A stretch of DNA of 64,000 bases from Ascaphus truei (GCA_036426205.1 WSYH01001927.1:1-64000), one strand, 5' to 3'. Shown: positions 10,985 to 23,044, counted from the first letter of the stretch. The notes: generated from the letters alone by a model not told the origin. Numbers and translations are program-made.

Positions 10985-12275
10985 CTGAGGTGAGGGGAGG
11001 TGCAGGGGCTGATGTGAGGTGAGGAGGTGCAGGGGCTGATGTGAGGTGAGGTGGTGAGGAGGTGCAGGGTGTGATGTGATGTGATGTGCAGGGGGGGTGA
11101 TGTGCAAGGAGGGGTGATGTGCAGGGGAATGATGTGAGGTGCAGGAGGGTGAGGTGCAGGGGAGTGAGGTGCAGGTGGATGATGTTAGGTGCAGGAGGGT
11201 GATGTGCAGGGGGTGATGTGAGGTGCAGGGGAGGTGATGTGCAGGGGAGGTGATGTGCAGGGGGTTTGATGTGAAGGGGGGGTGATGTGAAGGGGTGGGG
11301 ATGTGAAGGGGAAGTTGGGGTGATGTGAAGGGGAAGTGATGTGTAGAGGGGGTGATGTGAAGGGGGGGGTGATGTGATGTGAAGAGGGGGTGATGTGAAG
11401 GGGGGTGATGTGAAGGGGGGGTGATGTGAAGGGGGGTGATGTGAGGGGGTGATGTAGGGGGAGGTGATGTGCAGGGAGGTGAGTGCAGGAGAGGGTGATG
11501 TGAGGGGAGTGATGTGAGGAGGGGAGTGTGCAGGGGTGGTGATGTGATGTGAAGGGGGGGTGATGTGCAGGGGAGGTGTGTGCAGGGGAGGTGATGTTCA
11601 GAGGGGGTGTGATGTGAAGGGGGGGTGATGTGATGTGAAGGGGGGGTGATGTGCAGGGGAGGTGTGCGAGGGGAGGTGGTGATTGTGAAGGGGGTGAGTT
11701 GATGTGAGGGGTGGTGATGTGAAGGGGGGGGGGTGATGTTAATTGCGGGGGGTAATGTTAATGTGGGGGGTGATGTGAAGGGGGGGGGGTGATGTGAAGG
11801 GGGTGATGTGAAAGGGGTGATGTGCAGGGGAGGTGATGTGTAAGGGGGTGATTAGAGGTGCAGGCGGGGGGTGATGGAGGTGCACGGAGGGTATTGGAGG
11901 TGCCGGGGGGGTCATGGAGGTGCAGGGTGGTCATTGGAAGTGCAGGGGGGTCATTGGAGGTGCAGGGGGTGATTGGAGGTGCAGAGGGGGTGATTGGAGG
12001 TGCAAGGGGGGAGAAGGATGTGAGTGCGGGGGGGTGGGATGTGTGTGGTGTACAGGGGGGTATTGTGTGTTTGATGTGGAGGGGGGGTATTATGTGTGTG
12101 GGTGAGGGGGAGAGATGGGGGTATGAGAGATAGATGGGGAGTATTGCAAAGGTTGATAGTGAGGGGTTCTGGGGCAGATATGAGGATGATGATGAGGGGT
12201 GCTGTGGGAGATATATGAGGATGATGATAATGAGTGGTGCTGGAGGAGAGATGATGATGATGATGATGATGATTT
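10985..12275 (+). repeat. Long G-rich minisatellite (GTGATGTGAAGGGGG-type)
   Basis: About 1.29 kb of degenerate units of roughly 15-20 bp built from GTGATGTGA plus AGGGGG or GCAGGGG, grading to GGTGCAGGGGGTGATTG units after 11.86 kb and GATGATGATGAGGGG units at the end. The Pro/His/Ser-rich open frames on the minus strand are products of this repeat. Frequent runs of four or more G make quadruplex formation plausible. Confidence 0.9.
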
Positions 12276-12424
12276 TACCCGTGCGGCCCAAATTTTTTTT
12301 CCTTGGAGCAGTTCGGCCCTTCTCGCTTTCGAGTTGTGCAGGCCTGCCTTAAGGGGATAACTGTGTGAGCTCACTCAGGTTACTCTCATCCCCCTCCCCC
12401 ATGTGATGTATAATGACAATGTAA

Positions 12425-12850
12425 GGGTATATTGTAATGCTTGCGCTGCCCATGAGTAAGACAGGTCCCCGGTACTGAGGTGGGGAAGTATTGAACCACG
12501 CACCCACCGCAGCAGAAGCGTGCCTGGCAGGCGGATTGTCAATGTAGCCGGGTCTGGGTTGGAGAGAGTGGGTTAGTTCAGATACTTGCCAAGGTCTTGG
12601 GTTGGAGAGATTAGAACGGTCAAAGTCTGTATAGCCGTGGTCTGGGGTTGGAGAGGTCAGCAGAGTCGAGGGTAAGCTGGGGTAAGTATCCACAGGAGTT
12701 TCCAAGTACAAGCCGGGTCGGTACATGAAGGGTTAGCTGTAGAGCGAAGCACAAGACAGGGAGCAAGGCACAACAGACATGGAAGCACAAGGCTACAACT
12801 AGTTATGCTCAGCAACGTAAGACAGGAATCGGGCGGCTGCCGAGTCACTG
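12425..12850 (-). repeat. Possible decayed LTR fragment, antisense
   Basis: Resembles the left part of the solo LTR at 49127-49978. Both begin TGTAA(T/C)GCT..GC, continue with CCC(C)GG(G/T)ACTGAGGTGG, and then contain degenerate tandem units with GTC..GGTTGGAGAG or GTCCGTAAGCC themes. No second end or TSD could be fixed. Confidence 0.35.
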
Positions 12851-13289
12851 ATATGTGGGGATGTTGCCGCGCCGCCGGCTTGGGACAGCATGGGAGGGTT
12901 GCCCCGGTTCTCCCCCTGGCAGACGAGGAACCCCTGGGGTGCAACCCCGGTTGAAAAATCACTGAGCTGGAGGCAGGCAGCCGCACCATCCTCCACTACC
13001 GCAGAAGAGGCCTTACCTCCCATACACACAGGGGCACCGACAGATTTCATGGGGCACAGGACTAGAGTTTAGACCGGGGCCCCCGCACGTGTCGGCGGCC
13101 TTGTGAGCACCTGCCGTTCACACCCTTGTGAGCCACCTCCTCTATTTTCCTCTCTCCATGTGTATTTCTCTCACACTCCCCATCCCCCTACCTCCTTCTT
13201 CCACCCCCTCTCTCCGCTATCACTTAATTACCCCCTTTCATTCAATCCCGCTCCCTCAATCTCCCCCACAATAATTACCGACACTCCCA

Positions 13290-13385
13290 CACACACACAC
13301 AAAATGCAACACACACACAATGCAACACACACACAATGCAACACACACACAGACAATGCAACACACACAATGCAACATACACCCT
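13290..13385. repeat. CA-rich minisatellite
   Basis: Tandem ACACACACAATGCA units of about 14-16 bp. Confidence 0.9.
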
Positions 13386-13572
13386 TGTACCTGACATCAC
13401 CTCCCCCTAGTACCTCACATCACCTCCGCCTCCCTTGTACCTTACATCAACTCCTTCCCCTTGTACCTCACATCAGCCCCCCTTGTACCTCACATCACCT
13501 TCCCCCCCTTGCACATCACATCACCCCCCCTTGTACCTCACATCACCTCACCCCCACCTTGTACCTCACTGT
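13386..13572. repeat. C-rich minisatellite, inverse of the 10.99-12.28 kb array
   Basis: Units CCTTGTACCTCACATCACC recur about eight times. The reverse complement, GGTGATGTGAGGTACAAGG, matches the motif of the upstream G-rich array, so the two arrays are in opposite orientation about 1.1 kb apart. Confidence 0.85.
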
Positions 13573-15717
13573 CACGATGGACGGAACTTTTTAACAATTT
13601 AATATTTTGGGGGAGTAGATTGAGCACACAAGTTGAGCAAAATAAATTGTCATTTATTTCCTTACTAGACAGACAAACGACAACCTCAGAATACACTTGA
13701 TAAAAACACTTGCTGAAGAGAGAAACGGGATAGATTGTCCAGAAAGGTGCAAAGCACCAGAATATTGTCCTTTAAAATGCAGTCCTTTTGCAAGGGCGCA
13801 AATAGCCAGCCCAATACTTCTGTGGATAGTGCAAAGTTCTTTCCGAACCGTTGAGGTCTGATAGATAAACCCCAGCACTAACGGAGTCCTGATGCAGAGT
13901 TATGTCCTTGGTTCCGATGTGATAATACTCTTTGCGTTTCAAGGTCGTTGCTGCTGCTCTTATGCACTGTTAGAAGCGTGATGGAAGTCCGCTCACATTG
14001 TTGAATGAAAAACGAAAGACCACGGGGATAGCTCGGGGAGCATGTATATAGGGTTTGAGAACCTATCTCCAACATACCCACCCAATCCCTCTTGTGGGAA
14101 TTTTCCCATTCACCAATTCCCAACTTACCCACAGTTTCCAGAGTGGGCACTCTAGGTATTTCCGGCTAATACAGCGCCTGTGCGACATTGCTACCTGGCC
14201 TGCTTAACATATGTGTACTCCCCTTTCTACCTGGCGTCTCCCAGGCTGGGAGGGAAACTCAGGGTATGAGCTAGCCCAGATGGCTAACAGGATCTCCTAT
14301 TCAGCAACCATCCTGGCTAATTCACACATCCTGACTCACAGGCATTGCCTCAGCATGGGGTCTATGAAGCTTGCATAGTAAAGTGACCCAGCTCATAGGT
14401 GTTAAAACATTTGGTCCCTGTGTGCATTTTAATGACAGTTGAAAAAAGCCTCATCCTGCCTGTCCAGCGACTGGGCGAGTGCATTTGTCGAGCCCTGGTC
14501 ATGTGTATTAAGATGTGTTCTGTCACTGATTGTTGTTTTCAATTAAGAACGTGCCCTTTAAAATAGAGCATGTTAAAGGAATGGGGACCTTAAGTTGTGG
14601 GAGAAGGATGCCACTTGTCCTGGTCTAAGAGGGTTGCCCGTACCTCAGTCTGACCACCAATATCCACATCGGGTTGCCGATACTGCAGCCCGTATTCATA
14701 TAGAACCTGCCTGTTCAGCGAGTTCTTAATGCATCGTAGCTTCCCTGCAAGCGGTCCCCACTATATCCTTTATGACGGGCCCTCAAGTTAAGTACCTCCC
14801 CAGCATAGGAGTGAGAGCAACTAGGGGATGAAGTCCAGAAAACTATTGTTTGTCACGAGTTCTGTCTAAATACATTGTATGTCAATAAAGCACCTTTTGT
14901 TTTTATAAATATTCCTGGCGCCCATCTTTTTCTTATCTGCATATTCATGTCCACCCTGCACCTACCCAGCACCCGAGTATAGCCATTGTGTATCGTTAAT
15001 CTGATTTGATCTCCTTTTGAGCCGGGTAAGGAGAGTTACATATATATAAGAAAGATATCTCTAACACCAGCCTGGGGTAGTTGATAAAAATAGTCAGATA
15101 TTGCCAAGTATCAGACTTCAGTGAAAAGCGTGTGGACAGCAATTAGACGTCAATTCCTCATTTCCATACATTTCCATGACCCTCTACATATGCCACTGTT
15201 AAAAATAACGTTAACATATCGCTGACGTAAAACGCACCTTTACGTTGCAATATGGATTTATTGAATAGGACGATAAATAAAAAACAGACATTGGTGTTAA
15301 ACATCAAAAATACCTGCTTTTTTTTTTTATTTAGTGAATCCACTCCAAAAAAGGAACTTAATTGGAAGAGGGTTGGAAAAAGGAGGCTACAACACAGTAC
15401 TGGTCTTAAATTCATACGGTAGTTTTGCAATTATTTACAAAAAAACAAGACAATGGACAAAAAGTTGATTCTATTGTTACTGGGTGAATAATATAACAAT
15501 AATCTGCTTTTATTTCAATTTGAACCTAAAATAAATGTATGTTACACGTTTCCCTGCAGTGCAGAGTCACCTTTACATGTAACGCATTAGGAATGATATG
15601 TTTTATTTGGCATGCATTTTAGTTTATTAGTTGTTACTGGGGACACCTACATAGAAGATACCTAATGTGAACATGTGACCATACCATGTCCTTTTTCTGT
15701 TTTAGGTTGAATCATTC
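13573..15717. other. Unclassified, partly LTR-like
   Basis: No coding sequence is recognisable. CAATAAAGC at about 14884 followed by TTCCTGGCGCCCATC at about 14911 looks like an LTR end (polyadenylation signal, then a TGGCGCC-type primer-binding site). A related end, AATAAATG then TTCCTGGTGCCCATT, occurs near 50.35-50.38 kb. LTR starts could not be fixed, so this is only a suggestion. Confidence 0.3.
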
Positions 15718-15731
15718 CAGTATATGGATAG

Positions 15732-16601
15732 AGGGAAAAGGGAGACCAAAAAGCGCACCAGCACAAACGGAGCAGGAAGAAACCAGAAAAAAAAAAATGA
15801 TTAAAAGGGCACTTTAATGTGGCAAAAGACCCATCCAATGCATTTCGAACGTCGCAGCGTTCTTTTTCAAGGATAAAACACAATGTGATAACATCCATTA
15901 TATACCCTCTTACCTGTGGGCCATTTCGCACCAAAAATCAGAACCTGATGACGTCATAACAGAGCGACTCAGTGCTGATCTAAGGGCAAAAGGAAGTACC
16001 AAAGGCAGTGTGGCCATTTTGGATGTGGGCAAACATAGGAACACAATAACAAAGCTTTATTGACCATTCCAGCAGAACAAAATACATTGCTGCTAATGGA
16101 CAAGCATATTTAAACGAAATAAAGCTATATTAAATTAAACTAATGCTTAATAAAGGGTACTATTATATCAAGGAAAAACATGAACAAGGTGGATTAAAAA
16201 ACTAGCTGTGTTGCAACTACGCTGCGACGTTCGAAATGCATTGGATGGGTCTTTTGCCACATTAAAGTGCCCTTTTAATCATTTTTTTTTTTCTGGTTTC
16301 TTCCTGCTCCGTTTGTGCTGGTGCGCTTTTTGGTCTCCCTTTTCCCTGTATTGCATTGAGTAGCTGCACAGCCTGCCTGCCTGCCCTACCTGGATGTGAG
16401 TATTTGCATATTTTTCAGGGGAACCTGCCGATGAGACAGATGGTGAGTGGGTTGCACCACACACAACCTGTCTTCAGGAGGATAGTACCCATTATATGAC
16501 ACAATAGGTACTATATCAATTGTTAGTACCCTGGTACAGTGGTCTGGCTTATTATTATTTTGAGATATACCTGCATTTGAGCGCTTCAACTATTTTCCAT
16601 A
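15732..16601 (+). mobile_element. HHR-like element with inverted arm and 14-bp TSD
   Basis: Flanked by identical 14-bp repeats CAGTATATGGATAG at 15718-15731 and 16602-16615. Inside, about 125 bp at 15732-15860 is the inverse of about 16222-16350; both contain GCGCACCAGCACAAACGG or its complement and the hammerhead-like segment. The right arm is followed by a unique tail of about 250 bp (16351-16601) absent from the left arm. The order is inverted partial arm, spacer, forward arm, tail, TSD, the same as in the element at 61.8-63.8 kb. The long TSD argues against a cut-and-paste MITE and for target-primed insertion (inferred). Confidence 0.75.
15833..15874 (-). ncRNA. Hammerhead-like ribozyme motif, U3/A8 variant
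   Basis: On the minus strand: stem I ATCC (pairs with GGAT and could extend by G-U pairs), core TTGAAAA, extra A, stem II GAACG/CGTTC with loop CTGCGA, GAA, self-complementary ATGCAT as stem III, T at position 17, GGAT. Compared with ACGCGT at other loci, ATGCAT keeps its self-complementarity after two changes. The copy in the right arm (about 16219-16250) retains stem II and ATGCAT partly but has lost the TTGAAAA core. Confidence 0.6.
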
Positions 16602-16615
16602 CAGTATATGGATAG

Positions 16616-17285
16616 TGCACAAAATGTTCCAGCCCTAGTGACAACATATGAACTAGCAAATCCCAAAATGCAGTAGCATTTTAACAAAATATTTAATGAT
16701 AGTTACACCAGTCTCTGGACATCTGCTTCCTAAAGTCACTACTATAAAATTCATCTGGGCACACAGCCAGATGCATACAATAAAGAATTTAACGATGACT
16801 TTTAAGATGCCTTACCTATTGCTAGCCTCTTGTGGAATTCTGTAGAACACAATTTAGAACTTCAGTTTACTGTGGGTACTCACCCTTACCAATACATTCA
16901 TTGTGCAATCCTTCAAATAACAGTTTTAAGAAAACAAAAATAGGAAGAACATATTCAAGACTGTGTTGCAATTTGTTTTGCTGACAACAAATATAATTAA
17001 AATATGTACCTTAAATCAATCATATATATATATATATATGACTGAATTTGACAGTTTGAATGGGACTGCCAGGGACCCCCGCTGTGTTAATCCGATGGGC
17101 CATTAGTCTGTCTGCAGAAATGTCACTGAAATGTTGCAGCATGTACCCAGCATGTACCTGGGTCTTGTTGGTGATAGCCCCACATTTTCCAAGGCAAGTT
17201 TTAGAATACTCGTCGGCGCACCTGTATTATAAGGGGGGAAATCTAATGTTATTTTAAAGAGGGATTTAGCTTGTCCTAATCATAT
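16616..17285. other. No recognisable feature apart from a TA tract
   Basis: AT-rich sequence with a TA microsatellite at about 17021-17039. Confidence 0.5.
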
Positions 17286-18109
17286 TATGGGCCTCATGCT
17301 ATAAGCAGCGATAAGCCCCTTATCGCCAGCTTATCACCAAAAAAGCCAACAACGATTCAGTAAGCCCTGATAAGATATGATAAGAGCAAAAATCGCAGGT
17401 TTTTGTTTGTTTTTTACCACTTATCGCTGCTTATCGCCAACTTCTCAAACTTGCTCAATTCTAGTAGCACCAATCAGCTTATCGAGGCTGATCGCCGCTC
17501 TAGAATGGAGATTTTCTTTCCAAATCGTCCCGCCACAAAACGTTGGCAAGGTGGTGAGAAGCTGCCGAGAAGCGGCAAGACAGCACAAAGAAAACAAAAT
17601 TATTTTTTCCTGCATCGGATTGATGCCGGGAGACTCCGGAGTTGATACCCATTAATACCAGCACCGGAGACCGCCGGCATAAATCAGATGCATGAAAAAT
17701 GCATTTACAGGCAACTTCATTGCCTTAGCAGCTAACAGCTAAGGCAAAGAAGGGTTAACCACCAGTGCCATGCTTATTGTGGGTAGCGGGGGTGGTATTT
17801 GGCACTTGGTGGGTGTTTAGGCCTTGCGGGGGGCTTGTGGGCGGACTTAACCCCTTCATTACCTTTGCAGTTAATACCGCTAAGGTAATGAAGGGGTTAA
17901 CCCCTCCCGCTACCCACCCGGTAGGCCTAAACACTCATCCACCGCTACCCACAATAAAAAAAAATACACACAACAGCCCTACTAGCCACCTCCTAGGTCA
18001 CCAAAAACCATTACAATATTTACAATACACAACTCGCCCACTCCCTGTGCCCCCACATAAAACCTTTATTTATTTACTTTTAGACACAGGATTAATATCA
18101 CAGGCCGGC

Positions 18110-18415
18110 GGTGGTCCCCGCGGGTGTCAGTTGGCCCCACAGGGCACCTCTGGTAGTTCCCACGGGTGTCTGGGGGCCTCCGGGTGGTCCCCACTAGGCT
18201 CTGTGGCCTCCACGTGGTCCCCGCGGGTGTCTGTGGGCCCCAACGGGGTCCACGGGTTGTCCCTGCAGGTGTCTGAGGTCCCCGGGTCATCCCCATGGGT
18301 GTCTTCTGGCCCTCGGGTGGTTCCCATGGGTGTCTGTGGGCCCCCTGGTGGTCCCCGCAGGTGGTCCCCGTGGGCATCCAGGGGTCCTCGGGTGGTCCCC
18401 ACTGGTCTGCGGTAC
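18110..18415 (+). repeat. Minisatellite with GGTCCCCGCGGGTGTCTG theme
   Basis: Degenerate units of about 30-60 bp, all containing variants of TGGTCCCCxxGGGTGTCTG. An inverse array occupies 22.66-22.93 kb in the other arm of the same transposon. The open frames on both strands here are repeat artefacts. Confidence 0.85.
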
Positions 18416-18629
18416 AATTCCTGTATTTAAAAAAAAAAAAACATGGCCTACATTTCAATAAATACACCCCTACACCCCCCACCCCCCACACACCAAACAC
18501 ATCAAACACACAGTATAGTAATGTGCAAAATAACTATTATCCAAATTGGATAATAGATTATTTGCCCATTATTAAACACAACATTATCCAGGCAGCATAA
18601 ATAAAGTAAATAAAATCCTTTCTACTTAC

Positions 18630-18675
18630 CCCTGCAAACATGAAGGGCGTCCTCGTCGGCATACTGCAGGGCCAT
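18630..18675 (-). other. Conserved mini-exon of family P, left arm of P1
   Basis: On the minus strand, an ATG after GGAGGAC opens MALQYADEDALHVC and runs directly into GGGGTAAGTAG, a strong splice-donor match. The same arrangement occurs at 22508-22553 and, in altered form, at 45998-46045 and 57400-57350. It looks like a first coding exon preserved in these elements; no downstream exon was recognised. Confidence 0.45.
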
Positions 18676-18784
18676 GTCCTCCAATGCCAGCAACAATACA
18701 TAAAAAATATAATCTCATTGGCCCCTTACCCCTTAATCAGTTTAGCGGTTATAGTTCTCAAAATCTGATTGTCTAAAATACCAT

Positions 18785-18990
18785 GTGACAGCAATCAGGT
18801 TGGATTTGGTGACATTATGTTAAAGGGAAAGGAAGCACAGCCATTCTGATTGGCTGGCTTCAGTCCCTTTAATGACGTCACATTAAAAAAAAAAAAAAAG
18901 GCCACATGGTTTTCACTGCAATCTGATGGCGTGTAAACCATTTGCCACCCAAATGTGACGTCACAGTGCATATTTAAGGCCGCAACGTCT
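18785..18990 (+). promoter_or_regulatory. Promoter-like cluster in P1
   Basis: Contains two TGACGTCA (CRE-type) sites near 18872 and 18956, a CTGATTGGCT inverted CCAAT box near 18848 and GCATATTTAAGGC near 18968, then CGTCTCATTTGAG. The order matches the region at 57.94-58.25 kb in copy P3. Function is inferred from the motifs. Confidence 0.4.
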
Positions 18991-19363
18991 CATTTGAGCT
19001 CAAGAAGCCGACGGGTCAATATCGTGGATTTAACATGGGGTTATTGGATTAACAGATGAAGATAAAAAAAATCACATAAAGATATAATCACAGATAAAGT
19101 TATACCATTACTCAAAAACAGCAAGCTTGACCCTACCTGTACGTTTAACTATCGACCTGTCTCCCTCCTGTCTTTTGCCTCTAAACTCCTTGAACGTCTT
19201 GTATTCTCTCGCTTGCTTTATTTTCTCAACACCTATTCTCTCCTAGACCCTCTACAATCTGGCTTCCGCACTGCTCACTCTACTGAAACAGCCCTCACTA
19301 AAATAACTGATGACCTCCATGCTGCCAAAGACAGAGGTCATTACACTCTGCTTTTATACTTAT

Positions 19364-20503
19364 GATTTACCCCCGCTGCAGCTTGTATATGAACAGAGGA
19401 AATGGTGCTGCAAGGGGCAGGTAAAGTAATACACTGAAAGACAGACAGAACCCCTGTAGATAGCACTCTATTCCGGTGTGAGATGGTGATTGGCTTAAAA
19501 TTTCTTTATTAATAACAACTTCGTTAAAATAATGGGGTTTAAAACAATAATTAAATAATACCAAGTGTTGCTAGCTCTTGTTCCAGAGGAGTTACAATTA
19601 TTGGTTAATGTCCAGTGTTTGGATAATCACTGGCCCTAGTGTTCCTCATATGGAGTGAATGAACTAGAGATGTTTGTGAATGGAACGGCAGTTTGGACCA
19701 CATGTGTAGTGCCACAGTAATTGAATACTAGTAGATGCACTGGTTCAGTAGACCTATAATGTGCTGCTATGTGCTGCAGCCATTAGTATATTATTGATTT
19801 GTGTAGAGCAAATCTGGGTTAATGTGCATCTAATGGTGTTCACTTTCACCAGCATTGAAGATGGTGGTGCGTGAGTGCAAGTTGATTATACTTTAGACAC
19901 ATGTGAACCCCAGGTGTGTGGTAGCGGATCTAGAGTTGACAATAGTATTCATGGATACATTACTGGTAAGTATTGTAGCACTGCTGAAACTCCTGTATGT
20001 TCAAATACTGAGTTGTCAGCTAAGTACTGCTCCTTGTAGGGTTAATAGAACAGTCATCTGTGAAAGACCTTTCCCTAATTGGTGCAGTACTCCTCCAAAT
20101 GTGGTGATGGTCTGGCACTCCAGAGGTGAATTGCTGGATGGGGTGCCGTTTTGCTCACTAGATTGTGTCCTATAAGCTATATGTTAGCATTCAGGCTTCC
20201 CTAATTTTACAATGATAGACTGCCAGATAAACAGTGTGCCGTTCATATAAGTGACTATAATCAGCCCATAAATGTGCAGGAGCAGAGCCACACTGACTTC
20301 CTAAGTTACACTGAGTCACCGTCTGTGAACTAGGGCTCCGCGCGTGCACGTGGTCACGTGTTGCCGATGCGCGCATTTTGCGAGTGCTTTGTCAAGGCTA
20401 TAGTAATCAGAAGCTTCAGAAGCAACACGTGACCACGTGCACGCGTGGAGCCCTAGTTCACAGACGCTGACTCAGTGTAACTTAGGAAGTCAGCGTGGCG
20501 TGG
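19364..20503. mobile_element. Unclassified insertion/replacement within the LINE
   Basis: Non-LINE sequence that interrupts the RT palm. It contains the hairpin at 20279-20511. No terminal repeats or TSD were recognised, and the LINE palm segment is lost rather than merely split, so a rearrangement is possible. Confidence 0.4.
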
Positions 20504-20511
20504 CTCTGTCC
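20279..20511. repeat. Large near-perfect inverted repeat (hairpin)
   Basis: Bases 20279-20364 and 20422-20511 are reverse complements over about 86 bp with few mismatches, enclosing a loop of about 57 bp. The arms contain GCACGTGGTCACGTG and CTTCCTAAGTTACACTGAGTC or their complements. Confidence 0.85.
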
Positions 20512-21724
20512 TGGCTCTGTCCTGGGACCTCTTCTCTTTTCTCTGTACACACTCTCTCTAGGTGACCTAATCACATCTCTTGGTTTTAAATATCACCTCT
20601 ACGCTGATGATACACAAATTTACTTTTCAACACCTGACCTTACACTTGCTGTACAAACCAAAGTTTCTGAATATCTCTCTGCTATATCATCCTGGATGGC
20701 CCTCCGTCACCTTAAACTCAACATGCCAAAAACAGAACTCCTCATACTTCCTCCCAAATCTGGCCCTACTACCTCCTTCCACATTACTGTTGGAAGTACG
20801 ATCATTCACCCAGTAGCCCAAGCACGCTGCTTAGGGGTCACACTCGACTCCTCTCTCACATTCGCCCCTCACATTCAAAACATATCTATAACCTGTCGCC
20901 TTTTCCTCCGCAATATAACAAAGATACGCCCTTTCCTCTGTTGCTTGACTGCTAAAACTCTGACTCAGGCCCTCATTCTCTCCCGTCTTGATTACTGTAA
21001 CCTCCTGCTGTCCAGCCTTCCTGCCTCTCACCTGTCTCCCCTATAATCTATCCTAAACGCTGCTGCCAGAATCACTCTACTCTTTCCTAGATCTGTCTCA
21101 GCATCTCCCCTCATGAAATCCCTCTCCTGGCTTCCGATCAAATCCCGCATCTCACACCCCATTCTTCTCCTCACTTTTAAAGCTTTATACTCTTCTGCCC
21201 CTGCTTACATCTCAGCCCTAATTTCTCGCTATGCACCATCCAGACTCTTGCGTTCTTGTCAAGGATGTCTTCTTTCTACCCCCTTTGTATCTAAAGCCCT
21301 CTACGCCTTAAACCTTTTTCACTGACTGCCCCGCACTTCTGGAATGCCCTTCCCCTTAATACCTGACTAGCACCCACTCTATCCACCTTTAAGACCCACC
21401 TTAAGACACACTTGCTTAAACAAGCATATGAATAGCACTGTGGATAATACTGGGCACATGATATAAAGCTTTGCCCCCTGCAGATGCACTTACCAGAACT
21501 CCCTCCTACTGTCTCTGTACGTTCTCCCTACCCACAATTAGACTGTAAGCTCCTCAGAGCAGGGACTCCTCTTCCTTAATGTTACTTTATGTCTGAAGCA
21601 CTTATTCCCATGACCTGTTATTTATATTATCTGTTATTTATTTGATTACCACATGTATTACTACTGTGAAGCGCTATGTACATTAATGGCGCTATATAAA
21701 TAAAGATATACAATAAAATACAGA

Positions 21725-22280
21725 TGAATACAGTGGGAGCCAATGCATTTTTTTTGGCAAATGCATTTCTTCTATTGACTGTTATATTTTCTATTTCTTT
21801 TTATTGTTTAGATTAAATTGATTTGAATTGTGATGGCTTGTTTTTTTATTTTTACAGATTGGTTAGCGATTTTATTTAATGATGTATTTTGGTGGCTACT
21901 GGTTTTAATTAATGTGTTGCCTGTGGTTGTATGAATTAATTGTTGTGTTGGTTACTGCTTTTATGTATTACATTTATTTTTTGGCTAGTGATATGATTTA
22001 TGTAATTGATTGCATCGTGGTTTTAATTATTTTATAGAATGCCTAGTGGTTTTATTTCTTTAATTGTTTGGCCAGTGGTTTTATTTAGTTAATTGATTGG
22101 CTAGTGGTTTTATTTAGCCATTTAGCCATTAACTGCTTTGTTTTTTAGTGCTTTTAATTTTTGTTTCAGGTTGTTTAGGTGCTTGTTGTGTCTGTTTTAT
22201 TATTGTGTATTTTTGACATTCATGCTTTTGTATTAGTGTGACCATTGACTGCTGTAGTAGCTTATCATGCCCATATTATA
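21725..22280. other. AT-rich interior of P1
   Basis: T-rich sequence with imperfect repeats of AGTGGTTTTATTTAGTTAATTG. A similar T-rich stretch lies at 59.2-59.5 kb in copy P3. Nothing coding was recognised. Confidence 0.45.
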
Positions 22281-22507
22281 TGGGTATGATGTACTACTAT
22301 GCCACACAGTGGGTACAGGGTGGGTATACTGGGTCGGGGTGGGTGGTTAGGCCTCAAGGGTGGGTAGTGGGGGAGGGTGGGTTAACCCCTTAATTACTAT
22401 AGCAGTTATTAACCGCTAAGATGGTTAAGGGGTTAGAGCCCATTACATTGTATTTTACATTGTATTTTTTAATGTATTGTTGCTGCCATCGGAGGACATG
22501 GCCCTGC

Positions 22508-22553
22508 ATGGCCCTGCAGTATGCGGATGAGGATGCCCTTCATGTTGCCAGGG
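22508..22553 (+). other. Conserved mini-exon of family P, right arm of P1
   Basis: ATG opens MALQYADEDALHVAR and ends AGGG at a GTAAGT donor. The 9-bp ATGGCCCTG start is duplicated just upstream, giving two ATGs. It is preceded by GCTGCCATCGGAGGAC, shared with the other arm. Confidence 0.45.
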
Positions 22554-22654
22554 GTAAGTAGAAAGGATTTTATTTACTTTATTTATGCTGCCTGGATAAT
22601 GTTGTGTTTAATAATGGGCAAATAATCTATTATCCATATCTGGATGGATAATAG

Positions 22655-22935
22655 ATGCCACCCCGATGCCAATGGGGACCCCTTGAGGGACCACTTTGGG
22701 GCCCCTGGACTCTCGCAGGGACAACCCTAGGGCCCCCAGACACCAGTGGGAACCACCTGAGGGCCCCCAGACACCCGTGGGGACAACACGGGGACCCCCA
22801 CATACCTGCGGGGACCACTCATGGACCCCATTGGGGCCCACAGACACCTGCATGGACCACCTGGAGGCCAACAGAGCCTAGCAGGGACCACCTGAGGGCC
22901 CCCAGACACCCGTCGGAACCACCCAGGGACACCGC
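22655..22935 (-). repeat. Minisatellite, inverse of the 18.11-18.42 kb array
   Basis: Units contain CAGACACCxxxGGGGACCAC and variants; they match the left-arm array in the opposite orientation. Confidence 0.85.
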
Positions 22936-23044
22936 TGGCCTGTGGGATTAATCCTGTGTCATAAATAAATAATGTTTTTTTTGTGGGGGCACAGAGGGTG
23001 GGTTGTGTATTGGTTTTTAATACATATTTTATTTTTTATTTTCT

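Larger units (their letters stand above)
19085..21720 (+). pseudogene. L2-like LINE inserted in P1, interrupted
   Basis: At 19085-19363 the frame reads [18 protein letters not shown] then [20 protein letters not shown], the start of an L2/CR1-group RT. Homology stops at GHYTLLLYL and resumes at 20504 with [20 protein letters not shown], then [11 protein letters not shown] (the YADD catalytic box), [26 protein letters not shown] and [15 protein letters not shown]. Coding continues to about 21330 with stops, then a 3' UTR ends GCGCTATATAAATAAAG followed by an A-rich tail at about 21720. The middle of the palm between the two blocks is missing and replaced by 19364-20503. Confidence 0.85.

Noticed and set aside
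11758..12291. 177-codon Pro/His/Ser-rich minus-strand frame
   Set aside because: Product of the G-rich minisatellite read on the complementary strand.
18066..18509. Gly/Pro/Thr-rich frames on both strands
   Set aside because: They follow the GGTCCCCGCGGGTGTCTG minisatellite of family P; the inverse array at 22.66 kb gives the mirror-image frames.
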